The notes below the pieces were generated by a model. It saw only the letters and a list, made by a program, of their open reading frames with translations, was not told the origin of the DNA and did no database searches. The position numbers were made by a program, and so were the translations under genes. From JAXDMU01 sp963762435 (GTDB taxonomy: Bacteria; Pseudomonadota; Alphaproteobacteria; ATCC43930; CGMCC-115725): a DNA stretch of 64,000 bases. The DNA is taken from positions 1-64,000 of the forward strand of contig CAVXLN010000003.1 of assembly GCA_963762435.1 (NCBI GenBank). The letters are read 5' to 3'. This document shows positions 35,703 to 44,441 of this stretch, piece by piece. How positions within the stretch are numbered: the first letter of the stretch is position 1; each line of letters begins with the position of its first letter.

Positions 35703-36494
35703 ATGTCCGAGATCCTGCTGCAATCCGTCGAAGACGGGATCCTGACGCTCACCATGAACCGGCCCGATCGGCTGAACGCGCTCAACCCCGCGCTGTTGGG
35801 CGAGCTCTATGATGCCGTGGCGCGGGCCGCTTCCGATCCCAAGATCGCCGTCATCGTGCTGACCGGCGCCGGGCGCGGCTTCTGCGCCGGCGGCGACGTG
35901 AAGAGCATGGCCGAAGGCGCCTTCGCCGATGCGAGCTTCGAGGCGCGCGCTTCCGGGCTGCGCCAGCGGATGGAAGTCGCCCGCCTGCTGCATGAGACGC
36001 CGAAACTGACCATCGCGATGATCCGTGGCCCGGCCGCGGGAGCGGGTCTCTCGATCGCGCTTGCCTGCGATTTCCGGATCGCGAGCGAGACGGCGCGGCT
36101 GACCACGGCCTTTGCCAAGGTCGGGCTGTCGGGCGATTTCGGCGGCAGCTGGTTCCTGACCCAGCTCGTCGGCAGCGCCAAGGCGCGCGAGCTTTATCTG
36201 ACCTCGCCGGTGCTCTCGGCCGAGGAAGCCAATCGCCTCGGCCTTTTGACCCGCTTGGTGCCCGATGCCGAGCTCGAGACCGCGACGCTCGCCTTCGCGC
36301 GTTCGCTCGCCCAGGGCCCGACCGTGACGCTCCACTATATGAAGCAGAATCTCAATTTGGCCGAGACCGCCACGCTCGCTCAAGTGATGGATGCGGAGGC
36401 GCTGCGCCATACCCGCTGCTCGGACACGGAAGACCATCGCGAGGCCGCCGCGGCCTTCGTCGACAAGCGCGAGCCCCGCTTCAAAGGCCGCTGA
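35703..36494 (+). CDS. Enoyl-CoA hydratase/isomerase family protein
   Basis: 263-residue crotonase. Signature elements: LTLTMNRPDRLNALN, GAGRGFCAGGDVKSM (oxyanion hole, ~56-70), IRGPAAGAGLSIALACDFRIAS (~108-128) and LVGSAKARELYLTSPVLSAEEA. The second catalytic acidic position reads GLSGDFGG, where classic hydratases have E; isomerase or thioester-hydrolase activity is therefore as likely as hydration. No operon partner adjacent. Confidence 0.9.
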   Translation: MSEILLQSVEDGILTLTMNRPDRLNALNPALLGELYDAVARAASDPKIAVIVLTGAGRGFCAGGDVKSMAEGAFADASFEARASGLRQRMEVARLLHETPKLTIAMIRGPAAGAGLSIALACDFRIASETARLTTAFAKVGLSGDFGGSWFLTQLVGSAKARELYLTSPVLSAEEANRLGLLTRLVPDAELETATLAFARSLAQGPTVTLHYMKQNLNLAETATLAQVMDAEALRHTRCSDTEDHREAAAAFVDKREPRFKGR

Positions 36495-36695
36495 GGCTGC
36501 CGTTTCGCACAATTGGCGGCGCGGCGCTCCTGGGCCGCGCCAGTGCCAAGCGCGCATGCGAGCCGACATCTCTTGAAAATAAATCTATCCTTCGAAATCA
36601 ATACCTTATCCGATTTGCATAAAATTTGGGCAAGCCGTCAAGAAGCGAGATTTCGTCGCACTTAGCGGTCTGTACCGCCCGCTTTGTGCACAGAC

Positions 36696-36715
36696 TTATC
36701 CACAGCACTGTGGAT
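36696..36715. promoter_or_regulatory. DnaA-box-like inverted pair
   Basis: TTATCCACA (36696-36704), a consensus DnaA box, forms a perfect palindrome ATCCACAG-CA-CTGTGGAT (36698-36715) whose other arm reads TCATCCACA on the minus strand. The ~110 bp on its left (36570-36650) is the most AT-rich stretch of this region. Could be a DnaA-binding regulatory site; no origin genes are present. Confidence 0.4.
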
Positions 36716-36751
36716 GACGGAATTGGCCGGATCTTTTCCGAGTCGAGCGCA

Positions 36752-37162
36752 TCACGCGCCGCCGCAGCCATGTTCCGAGTCGGCCAAGGTCCAGGATTCG
36801 AGCGTCCGGAGATTGGTCGTCGTGTAGATACGGCCGCGATCGTCACCGGGCGGACAGGCTTTCGGAATACGGATGAGGCAGATCATCACATGATCGCCGA
36901 CGCGCGACTGCTTGATCGGCGGCAGCTCGTCATATCCCACCTGATTGAGGCCATCGGCAAAATCGACGCTCGAACCGGACCCCGGGATCGGCTGGTCGTT
37001 GGTGCCGTCGACGAGGCGCTCGCCGATGCCCGAGATCGTCGATCGGACGCACATTCCTTCCCGCGCCGGCAGATCATGGGCCCGCTGGCCCGATGCCGCA
37101 GCAGCACCTTGCGCCAAGAGGCCGAGCGAGCAAAGCAGTGGCAGAATCCGAACGGGTTTCAT
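36752..37162 (-). CDS. Small secreted protein, unknown function
   Basis: 136 residues from ATG 37162, chosen because GAGGTG precedes it and a signal peptide follows directly (KPVRILPLLCSLGLLAQGAAA). The mature part contains cysteines at EGMCVRSTI, VMICLIRIPKACPPG and the terminal HGCGGA, and the segment GIGERLVDGTNDQPIPGSGSSVDFADG. Probably a disulfide-bonded periplasmic protein. Family not recognised; isolated gene. Confidence 0.7.
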   Translation of the reverse strand: MKPVRILPLLCSLGLLAQGAAAASGQRAHDLPAREGMCVRSTISGIGERLVDGTNDQPIPGSGSSVDFADGLNQVGYDELPPIKQSRVGDHVMICLIRIPKACPPGDDRGRIYTTTNLRTLESWTLADSEHGCGGA

Positions 37163-37325
37163 TCCACACCTCGTTTGCTCGCACCGCGATGGTTGCCACG
37201 ACAACGCAATTGACGTCGTCCGATCCATCTCCTAGCGTCAAGCCGAGCACGCCAGCGCATTCTCATGTTTATCATATATTTCAAATAATTAACAGAGGAC
37301 CGCGGCGCCGAAACGGGAGGGAAGC

Positions 37326-38150
37326 ATGGGACAGGTTGAAGGCAAGGTCGCGATCGTAACCGGCGGCGCATCCGGCATTGGTGCTGCTTGTGCAGAAACA
37401 TTGGCGCGCGAGGGAGCCAAGGTACTGATCACCGATATCGACGATACGCTCGGCCAGAGCGTGCTCGACCGGATCACGGCCGCCGGCGGCGAAGCCAGCT
37501 TTCTGCATCAGGATGTCAGCGACGATACGGCCTGGCCCGACGTGATCGCGACCGCGGTGCGTCTCTATGGCGGGCTTCATATCATGGTCGCCAATGCCGG
37601 CATCGGCGTCGGCGGGCTGGTGGTCGAGATGAGCCTGGCCGATTGGCGCCGCCAGACCGCCGTCAATCTCGATGGCGTCTTCATGTCCGCGAAATATTCG
37701 ATCCCGGCGATGGCGAAGTCCGGCGGCGGCTCGATCGTCATCATGTCATCGGTGGCGGGGCTGCGCGGGGCGGCAGGCTTGGCCGGCTATTGCGCGACCA
37801 AGGGCGGCGTCCGGCTATTCGCCAAGGCACTGGCGCTCGAATGCGCCGCGATGGGCGTCAATGTCCGGGTCAATTCCGTGCATCCAGGCATCATCGACAC
37901 GCCGATCTGGGGCAAGATCCCCGCCGGCGGGGCGGCGGCGCCGGGCCAGAATGCCGGCCCCGATCCGCATGCCATGGCCAAGGCCGTGACCCCGCTCGGC
38001 CGGGCCGGCTTGGCGCAGGATATCGCCAATGGCGTGCTGTTCCTGGCCTCGGAGGCATCGAGCTATGTGACCGGAACGGAACTTGCGATCGATGGCGGCA
38101 TGACCTGCGGAACCACAATTTGGCCCGCTCAGCCGGCAAGCGAAAGCTAG
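37326..38150 (+). CDS. Short-chain dehydrogenase/reductase (SDR)
   Basis: 274 residues, classical SDR with NAD-type features: TGGASGIGAA (residues 12-21), acidic TDIDD after beta-2 (prefers NAD(H)), MVANAGIGVGG, catalytic MSSVAGL Ser, YCATKGG (Tyr and Lys) and HPGIIDTPIW. A GGGAGGG ribosome site lies 4 nt before the ATG. Substrate unknown; resembles cyclohexanol- or 3-beta-hydroxysteroid-type SDRs. Monocistronic, followed by palindromic repeats. Confidence 0.9.
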   Translation: MGQVEGKVAIVTGGASGIGAACAETLAREGAKVLITDIDDTLGQSVLDRITAAGGEASFLHQDVSDDTAWPDVIATAVRLYGGLHIMVANAGIGVGGLVVEMSLADWRRQTAVNLDGVFMSAKYSIPAMAKSGGGSIVIMSSVAGLRGAAGLAGYCATKGGVRLFAKALALECAAMGVNVRVNSVHPGIIDTPIWGKIPAGGAAAPGQNAGPDPHAMAKAVTPLGRAGLAQDIANGVLFLASEASSYVTGTELAIDGGMTCGTTIWPAQPASES

Positions 38151-38155
38151 AGCCC

Positions 38156-38252
38156 GATGCGATCAGGTCGAACCGACCTGATCGCTGAATCGGTCTCTAA
38201 CTATTTAAACTAGCGAAGGATTCAGATTTCAGGTCGATTTCGACCTGAAATC
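38156..38252. repeat. REP-like element with two perfect palindromes
   Basis: GCGATCAGGTCG-AAC-CGACCTGATCGC (38159-38185) and GATTTCAGGTCG-ATTT-CGACCTGAAATC (38225-38252), each a 12-bp perfect stem, sharing the core CAGGTCG/CGACCTG. They lie between the SDR and PAS genes, which converge. The block GATGCGATCAGG recurs at 46522. Probably a dispersed palindromic unit that also acts as a transcription stop. Confidence 0.7.
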
Positions 38253-38260
38253 ATCCTGCG

Positions 38261-38788
38261 CTAGGACAGCGGCAGGAAATATTCGTTGCCGACGAGCTCG
38301 TAGAGCGTCGAGTTGGCGGGATTGGCGCGGTCGTACTTTTCCAAGGTCGACGCGCCGATTACGCCGCGCCGACCCGCCTTGCGGTCCTCATATGGCAGCA
38401 CCAGGCGCTGGCCGAATCCCACCGCCCTGCTGTCGCGGTTGACGGGACCTGCGCTGAAGCTGCAGGTCGGGTCGGTGATCACTTTGCGGAACCGCTCGTC
38501 GATGCCTTGTGCTGCCGCCTTGGTATAGAGATCGAACGGCGTCTTGCCGCGGATATTGACTTCGAGCACCTCGGCGATCGATTCGCCGGCGAGGCGCAGC
38601 CGGAAATCGCCATTCTCGTCGAACCGCCAAGCCCAGATGACCGGCAAAACCGGTGCAATCTCCTCCGGGCGCAGGTCGGCCCAATCGGGCATGCTCCGGT
38701 CCTGCTTGATGCGGTGCCAATAATCGAATAACAGCTGCAGCCGCGGGTCCGTGATCAACGCGCGAAATTCCGCACCGTCCAACAGCAC
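38261..38788 (-). CDS. PAS domain protein (PAS_5 type)
   Basis: 175 residues. LQLLFDYWHRIKQDRSMPDWADLRPEEIAPVLP and the following VIWAWRFDENGDFRLRLAGESIAEVLEVNIRGKTPFDLY form the characteristic alphaproteobacterial PAS_5 domain. No output domain is attached, so it may sense a ligand and act through a partner. Convergent with the SDR gene across the palindromic element. Confidence 0.85.
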   Translation of the reverse strand: MLLDGAEFRALITDPRLQLLFDYWHRIKQDRSMPDWADLRPEEIAPVLPVIWAWRFDENGDFRLRLAGESIAEVLEVNIRGKTPFDLYTKAAAQGIDERFRKVITDPTCSFSAGPVNRDSRAVGFGQRLVLPYEDRKAGRRGVIGASTLEKYDRANPANSTLYELVGNEYFLPLS

Positions 38789-38961
38789 TCTCCTTGCCTT
38801 GTCCGGTCAAGACCCGCCAGCCTAAGCGCGGTTTCCTGCCAATTCGTGAAGCGCTGCAAACGCTGTGCGACAAAAGCGGGAATGATTGCGAGCTACCGGG
38901 CGTTGATCGAGCCTGACCGCTCTATGCTATCCCAGCCCCTTCCCACTCGAAGGAATCCGAC

Positions 38962-39111
38962 ATGACCGTCAATCTGGTCCTCTTGCAGCCGCTGATCGCT
39001 CTTATCGCGGGCGTTCTGATCCTGATCATGCCCCGCGTCCTCAACATCATCGTGGCACTCTACCTGATCCTGATCGGATTGGCTGGGCTTCTGCCGCATT
39101 TCATGCATTAA
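38962..39111 (+). CDS. DUF3096 family mini membrane protein
   Basis: 49 residues, ATG 38962 with GGAA upstream: an almost wholly hydrophobic peptide with two helices, LLQPLIALIAGVLILIMPR then LNIIVALYLILIGLAGLLP, and a HFMH end. The short length, central MPRxLNxxVAxYLIxxG pattern and two-helix hairpin match DUF3096. Function unknown. Confidence 0.85.
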   Translation: MTVNLVLLQPLIALIAGVLILIMPRVLNIIVALYLILIGLAGLLPHFMH

Positions 39112-39133
39112 GACCGGCGGCAACCGGGCGTCT

Positions 39134-41674
39134 TCAGGCGCCCGGTTCAGATCCTGGTTTCTGGGCCCAGAACTGATACATGGCGGCGAAGCTGTCGGGA
39201 TTTTCGGTCTCGAAGACGTTCCAGCAATCGAGATCGATCATGTCCTTGTCGTGCGGGAACCGGGCGCGATACCGCCGCGCGATATCGACCGTCAGGTCGA
39301 AGCCCAGGAAATTGAGCCCGGCGCCCGCCAGCAGTGCCGCCAGCTGCGGCACGGTGAAGCGATGCTCCTGGACATGGAACAGCAGGTCGCGCACGCCGCT
39401 CATCGAGAAGAAATCGCTTGAGCGCTGGAATTTCTCGAATTGCCCGCGCGCCGAGGGCGCCATCAGCGCCTGGCGACAGTGCCGGATCCCGTCCGCATCC
39501 ACGCTACAGCCGCGATCGGCGATGAAGTCGCGCGCTGCCACGATCGGGCGCCGTGCCAGCTCGCTATAGAGGCCGAGCCGGATGAGCCCGTTCGGCTTCA
39601 GCAGCCCCACCAGCACGCGCAAGCCCGCGGCCGGATCGCCGAGATGATGCAGCACGCCGACCGACTCGATATTGTCGAAGCGGCGATCGAGATCGCCGAG
39701 CGCCAGCAGATCGGCCTGGGCATAATCGATATTGCCGATGCCGAGCCGGCCGCTCATGCGGATCGCATAAGCAAGGCTGGTGCGGCTCAGATCGACCGCC
39801 AGCACGCGCGCGCCGACATAGCGGCGGGCGATCTCGATCGAATGCTGCCCGGTGCCGCAGCCGGCGATCAGGATATCGATCGCGGTGCCCCGGCCGCGAG
39901 CCTGCTCGCGCAGGAGCGCCAGCCGAGACGGTCCCTCCTCTGCTGCCGAAGCATCGGCAGCCTGCACGGGCGCGACCCACCGCGGATAAGGATTCTCCTC
40001 ATATTGCTGCTGCACGGCCTGCGACACCGCGCCCTCGATCGGCGTCAGCACCGCGATGGTCGAGCGGATGCGGCGTTCCTCGAGCGGCTCGCGCAGCTGC
40101 TGATCGAGCAAGGCCGCAACCGGCGCCGGCCAGGTGCCGTCGAGCAGCGATTCCGCCTCGGCGAGCTCGACGAGCGGGCGATATGCGGCGAGCACGGCCA
40201 GCCGATGCGGCGACGGATCGTCCGTCAGGCCATCGCGAACCTTGGCGATACCGGCCAGCTCTTCGGCCGTCTCGGCATAGACATGTTCGGTAATGAAGCA
40301 TTGCCGGGCGAGCACGCAGGCGAAGGCAAGGTCCGTCGCGGGCCTGGCGCCGGCCAGCATGTCCTCGAGCAGCGCCGCGCGGACGCCGGTCAGCAGCCTT
40401 TCGAAGCCGACATCGGCGATGACGACATTGCGCAACAGGCTGTCGAGCAGCCGGCTGCCGGCCAAGGCCGCCCGTCCGCCCGGACCGAACAGCTCGGAAG
40501 CGGGCAGAAGCCTCGGCCAGGCCGCCTCGGCACGGTCGAGCATCGATCGGATCGCCAAGCCGCGGCGCAGCAGCATGGCGCCGGGGACCGACAGCACGCT
40601 CGACCCGGTCCAACCCTCGTCGAGCGCCCGGATAATGAGCGCCTCGAGCGCCGGCCCCACCATCTGCGGATCGCTGCGCGCCAGGCATTGCACGATCAGC
40701 GCGCGGCAACCCTGCGTGTCGAGCAGTGCGTGCGAGCTGGCGGCATGCGCCAACGCCGCCGCAACCTCGCCTTCGGCGAAGAGGAGCTGGGCGAGATTGT
40801 AATGCGCCTCGGCGAAGCGCGGCTTCAGCTGGACGGCCTGGCGGAAATAGCCGATCGCGTCCTGCGGCCGGTCCGCCTGCTTGAGCGCATTGCCGAGATT
40901 GTAATGGGCGTCGGCGAAGCCGGGCGACAATGATAAGGCCTGGCGATACTGCTCCATCGCCGCGTCGCCGAGGCCCTGTGCCGCGCGCACGCTGCCGAGA
41001 TCGTTGTGGAAATGCGGCACATCCGGCTTGAGCGCCACAGCGCCCTCGTAACGGGCAGCCGCTTCCTCGAGCCGGCCCGCCTCCTTGAGCGCCTTGCCGA
41101 GATTGGCCTGCGCCTCGGCTACTTGCGGCAACCGCTCGGCGACCTCGCCGAAGGCTGCAATCGCCTCGTCGAAGCGGTTTTGCCCGAGCAGCGCACTGCC
41201 GAGACCGGTAAGAGCCTCGAGATGGCCCGGCCGTGATGCGAGCAGGCCGCGATAACGCGCGATCGCGGCCTCGACCTGCCCTTGTTCGGCGGCCAGCTGC
41301 GCCAGCGCACATTCGACCTCGGCGGCGCCGGGATCGAGCGCCAGCGCCTCGGCGAAGGCCTGCTCCGCGTCGCCCAACCGGCGCTGCGCCCGATAGGCCA
41401 GGCCCAGATGGTAGCGCAGCTGGGGCGTCCGCTTGCTGAGCGAGACAGCCGTTTCCAGGAGCCTGATCGCATCGCCGTGACCGGCCTGGAGTGCCAGCAG
41501 GCCGAGGCTATGGAGCGCGCCCAGATGCTGCGGCTGGGCCACCAGGATCTCACGATAGATCCGCTCTGCCTCGGCCAGCCGGCCGGATTGATGGAGATTC
41601 TGGGCGGCGGCGAAACGCTCGCCGACCGAATGCGCTGCTGTCGAGCCTGCCCGTCCGTTCTGAACCAATCCCAA
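39134..41674 (-). CDS. TPR-repeat protein fused to SAM-dependent methyltransferase
   Basis: 846 residues. The N-terminal ~330 residues are about nine tetratricopeptide repeats (AEAERIYREILVAQPQHLGALHSLG, AHYNLGNALKQADRPQDAIGYFRQAV and others). The middle ~230 residues are helical and unassigned. The C-terminal half holds a class I methyltransferase: EENPYPRW, IDILIAGCGTGQHSIEIA (SAM loop, ~603), VLAVDLSRTSLAYA and NIESVGVLHHLGDP. The TPR part probably recruits a protein substrate. Such fusions are known in Alphaproteobacteria, but the methyl acceptor is not. Confidence 0.88.
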   Translation of the reverse strand: MGLVQNGRAGSTAAHSVGERFAAAQNLHQSGRLAEAERIYREILVAQPQHLGALHSLGLLALQAGHGDAIRLLETAVSLSKRTPQLRYHLGLAYRAQRRLGDAEQAFAEALALDPGAAEVECALAQLAAEQGQVEAAIARYRGLLASRPGHLEALTGLGSALLGQNRFDEAIAAFGEVAERLPQVAEAQANLGKALKEAGRLEEAAARYEGAVALKPDVPHFHNDLGSVRAAQGLGDAAMEQYRQALSLSPGFADAHYNLGNALKQADRPQDAIGYFRQAVQLKPRFAEAHYNLAQLLFAEGEVAAALAHAASSHALLDTQGCRALIVQCLARSDPQMVGPALEALIIRALDEGWTGSSVLSVPGAMLLRRGLAIRSMLDRAEAAWPRLLPASELFGPGGRAALAGSRLLDSLLRNVVIADVGFERLLTGVRAALLEDMLAGARPATDLAFACVLARQCFITEHVYAETAEELAGIAKVRDGLTDDPSPHRLAVLAAYRPLVELAEAESLLDGTWPAPVAALLDQQLREPLEERRIRSTIAVLTPIEGAVSQAVQQQYEENPYPRWVAPVQAADASAAEEGPSRLALLREQARGRGTAIDILIAGCGTGQHSIEIARRYVGARVLAVDLSRTSLAYAIRMSGRLGIGNIDYAQADLLALGDLDRRFDNIESVGVLHHLGDPAAGLRVLVGLLKPNGLIRLGLYSELARRPIVAARDFIADRGCSVDADGIRHCRQALMAPSARGQFEKFQRSSDFFSMSGVRDLLFHVQEHRFTVPQLAALLAGAGLNFLGFDLTVDIARRYRARFPHDKDMIDLDCWNVFETENPDSFAAMYQFWAQKPGSEPGA

Positions 41675-41820
41675 TCCCCTCGATGACGGGCGTCACGATA
41701 CCGATCGGGTTGGCCGCAGGCAATGAAACAGGGTGGATCGGCGCCGAGGCCCCTTCCCCGTCTGGTCGGGCGATCGTATTTTCCTCAACCTGTCTCTCTC
41801 CTCAGGACAAGGCCGCCCGC

Positions 41821-43401
41821 ATGCTCAACACGCCTCGTTGCCGCCATGGCATGGTCACCTCGCCGCATCATCTGGCGAGCCAGGCGGGGCTCGCCATCCT
41901 GCGCGAGGGCGGTACCGCGATCGAAGCGGCTGTTGCGATGGCGGCGATGATCGCTGTCGTCTATCCGCATATGAACGGCATCGGCGGCGACAGCTTCTGG
42001 CTCGTGGCGGAGCCCGGTCACGCGCCGGTCGCGGTGGATGGCTGCGGCGCTGCCGCGGCCGATGCGGCGCTTTATCGAAGCCAAGGACTCACTGCCATTC
42101 CGTCGCGCGGGCCGCTGGCCGCCAACACCGTCGCGGGCACCTTGTCGGGTTGGCAGGCGGCCCTCGAGATCAATCGGCGTTGGGGCAGCAGGCTGGCGCT
42201 TTCCCGCCTGCTCGAAGATGCGATCGACTATGCCGAGGGCGGCATCATCGTCACGGCAAGCCAAGCCGAGCTCACGGCTGAGAAGCTGCCGGAGCTCCAA
42301 TCGGTCTCTGGCTTCGCCGAGACTTATCTGACGAACGGCGCGCCGCCGACCGAGGGCAGCGTGCTCCGCCAGCCGGCCCTCGCGCGGACACTCCGGACGC
42401 TCGCAGAGGCCGGCATCGACGATTTCTATCGCGGCAGGCTCGCGGCCGCGATCGCCGCCGACCTCGCCCGCGCCGGCTCGCCCGTGACGGCGGCCGATCT
42501 CGCCGCCCAGCATGGCCAGATCCGGGAACCGCTCTCGATCGCGGTCACCGGCGCCCAGCTCTATAACTTCCCGCCGCCGACCCAGGGCCTGTCGTCGCTC
42601 ATGATCCTGGCCATGTTCGATCGGCTGGGCGTCAAGCGCGGCGAAGGCTTCGACCACGTCCATGGGCTGGTCGAGGCGACCAAGCAGGCCTTTCTGGTCC
42701 GCGACAGCGAGATCGCCGATCCCGCGTCGATGACTGCCGATCCGCGGCAGTTCCTCGAAACGGCCGCGCTCGACGCGCTCGCAGCACGGATCGATCGCGC
42801 GCAGGCGCTGCCCTGGCCGGTCAAGCCCGCCGGCGGCGACACGATCTGGTTGGGCGTTACCGACAAGGCCGGCCGCTCGGTCAGCCTGATCCAGAGCCTC
42901 TATTTCGAATATGGCTCGGGCGTCGTGCTGCCGGAGACCGGCATCGTCTGGCAGAATCGCGGCAGCTCCTTCAGCCTCGACGCGGGCAAGCGGCAGATCC
43001 GCAAGGGTGCGAAGCCCTTCCACACGCTCAACCCGGCGCTGGCCCGCTTCGCCGATGGCCGCAGCATGGTCTATGGCACCATGGGCGGCGAAGGCCAGCC
43101 GCAGACCCAGGCCGCCCTCTTCTCGCGCTATGCGTGGCTCGGGCAGAGTTTGCAGCAGGCAGTGACGGCGCCGCGCTGGCTCCTGGGCAGGACCTGGGGT
43201 GCCGAGAGCGTCAGCCTCAAGCTCGAGGATCGGTTTGATCCCGCTCTGGTCGCGGCGTTGAGGGCGGCCGGTCATGATGTCGAGATCGTCGCCCCGTTCA
43301 CGAGCCTGATGGGCCATGCCGGCGCCATTGTCCGCCATCCGGAGGGCATGCTCGAGGGTGCCGCCGATCCGCGCAGCGACGGCTGTGTCGCCGGCTGGTA
43401 G
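41821..43401 (+). CDS. Gamma-glutamyltransferase family hydrolase
   Basis: 526 residues from ATG 41821; the open frame further upstream is antisense to the TPR gene. Ntn-hydrolase features: HHLASQAGLAILREGGTAIEAAVAMAA, MNGIGGDSFW, and the autoprocessing threonine in GGDTIWLGVTDKAG (T341), followed by KPFHTLNPALA and GTMGGEGQPQTQ. Proteins of this kind cleave gamma-glutamyl or related amide bonds after self-cleavage into two subunits. No signal peptide is evident at this start, suggesting a cytosolic form such as a capsule/acylase-like member; substrate unknown. Confidence 0.88.
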   Translation: MLNTPRCRHGMVTSPHHLASQAGLAILREGGTAIEAAVAMAAMIAVVYPHMNGIGGDSFWLVAEPGHAPVAVDGCGAAAADAALYRSQGLTAIPSRGPLAANTVAGTLSGWQAALEINRRWGSRLALSRLLEDAIDYAEGGIIVTASQAELTAEKLPELQSVSGFAETYLTNGAPPTEGSVLRQPALARTLRTLAEAGIDDFYRGRLAAAIAADLARAGSPVTAADLAAQHGQIREPLSIAVTGAQLYNFPPPTQGLSSLMILAMFDRLGVKRGEGFDHVHGLVEATKQAFLVRDSEIADPASMTADPRQFLETAALDALAARIDRAQALPWPVKPAGGDTIWLGVTDKAGRSVSLIQSLYFEYGSGVVLPETGIVWQNRGSSFSLDAGKRQIRKGAKPFHTLNPALARFADGRSMVYGTMGGEGQPQTQAALFSRYAWLGQSLQQAVTAPRWLLGRTWGAESVSLKLEDRFDPALVAALRAAGHDVEIVAPFTSLMGHAGAIVRHPEGMLEGAADPRSDGCVAGW

Positions 43402-43410
43402 GCCAGCCGG

Positions 43411-44364
43411 TCAGGACCCGGCCTTGGCCGGCGTCACATAGAGCACGCGTTCGCCATAGGCGATATAGAGATGGAGCTTGGTGAGCTCGCTCATGCCGAG
43501 GACGAGCGTCGGACGATCGAGCTCCGCCTGGTTCATGGCGCTGCCGCGCGTCTCAGTCCCCATCTGATGCTGCTCGGTCAGCAACAGCTCGGGATCGTGA
43601 AAGGCGATGCCGCCGATATCGAGCGTGTGGAAGCGGTATGTCGACGCCGGCATCTTCGCCCCGTCGAAGGTCATGACCATGCCGCCCGCTTGAACGCCCG
43701 GCGACTCGCGGTCGATGCCAAAGATGAGGCCCGCATCCCGCCAGCCGATCAGCGTCAAGGACGCGCCGGTATCCAGCATCGCCCGCATCCTCTTGCCATC
43801 GAGCTCGACCGGCAGCTCGATGTGATGCCCGGCATCCATGGTGAAGGGAATGGCGATGAAGTCCTTGGCCCAATAGACGACCTGTCCCGCGCAATGGTCG
43901 GATGAGAAGAGATTGACCTTGCCGCCGCCGAAATCGAGCTCGAGATCATAATTCGACAGGAAATCCGCACCGAAAATCCCGGAAATATCGCTTCGGCCAC
44001 CGAACACCGCCTCGGGAGCCACGGGCAGAACGGCGCCCCGCGCCACCATCTGATCGAGCTTGAGATCGAGCGTGACACCGGTCTCGACCTTGCGCCCGCC
44101 GAAGCCGTAGATACCGCCCTGCAACGGCCGCCCCTCGAGATCGAGCGCCGCCGCGACCGACTGCGAGATGGCACTCACCGGGGCGCCGGTGTCGATCATC
44201 AGCTTGCCCGGCATCTTGCCCTGCAGCGTCACCGGGATGACCACTTCTCGCGCTCGGTTGAGTACCATCGGCATCGATGCCAGCCGCTTCAGCGGACAGT
44301 CATTGGCCCAGGCCGGCGCGATCTGGCATGACAGCAGGAAAGCCAGGAAGAACAGGCGAGACAA
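43411..44364 (-). CDS. Secreted retropepsin-like aspartyl protease family protein (paralog 1)
   Basis: 317 residues. Signal peptide (FFLAFLLSCQIAPAWA), then DCPLKRLASMPM. Two aspartyl-protease-type sites in one chain: LMIDTGAPVSA (~58) and AMLDTGASLTL (~195). Between them is the marker FSSDHCAGQVVYW, and the end carries LHLYIAYGERVLYVT. Pepsin-like enzymes need two DTG sites, so one chain may form a complete active site, unlike dimeric retropepsins. Member of a five-gene paralog family in this window. Proteolytic activity has not been shown for this group as far as I know. Confidence 0.82.
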   Translation of the reverse strand: MSRLFFLAFLLSCQIAPAWANDCPLKRLASMPMVLNRAREVVIPVTLQGKMPGKLMIDTGAPVSAISQSVAAALDLEGRPLQGGIYGFGGRKVETGVTLDLKLDQMVARGAVLPVAPEAVFGGRSDISGIFGADFLSNYDLELDFGGGKVNLFSSDHCAGQVVYWAKDFIAIPFTMDAGHHIELPVELDGKRMRAMLDTGASLTLIGWRDAGLIFGIDRESPGVQAGGMVMTFDGAKMPASTYRFHTLDIGGIAFHDPELLLTEQHQMGTETRGSAMNQAELDRPTLVLGMSELTKLHLYIAYGERVLYVTPAKAGS

Positions 44365-44441
44365 GATCGAGCCTCAGCTCAGTGCGGATGACACGCCAGG
44401 ATAGCACGACATCGCCGAACCACCCCGCGGCCAATCGGCCG

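Noticed and set aside
36570..36720. Chromosomal or plasmid replication origin
   Set aside because: Only one consensus DnaA box pair and no dnaA, repABC, parAB or iteron array nearby; kept as a possible DnaA site only.
41491..41820. N-terminal extension of the gamma-glutamyltransferase frame
   Set aside because: It is antisense to the TPR-methyltransferase start and has no family sequence; the ATG at 41,821 gives the normal beginning.
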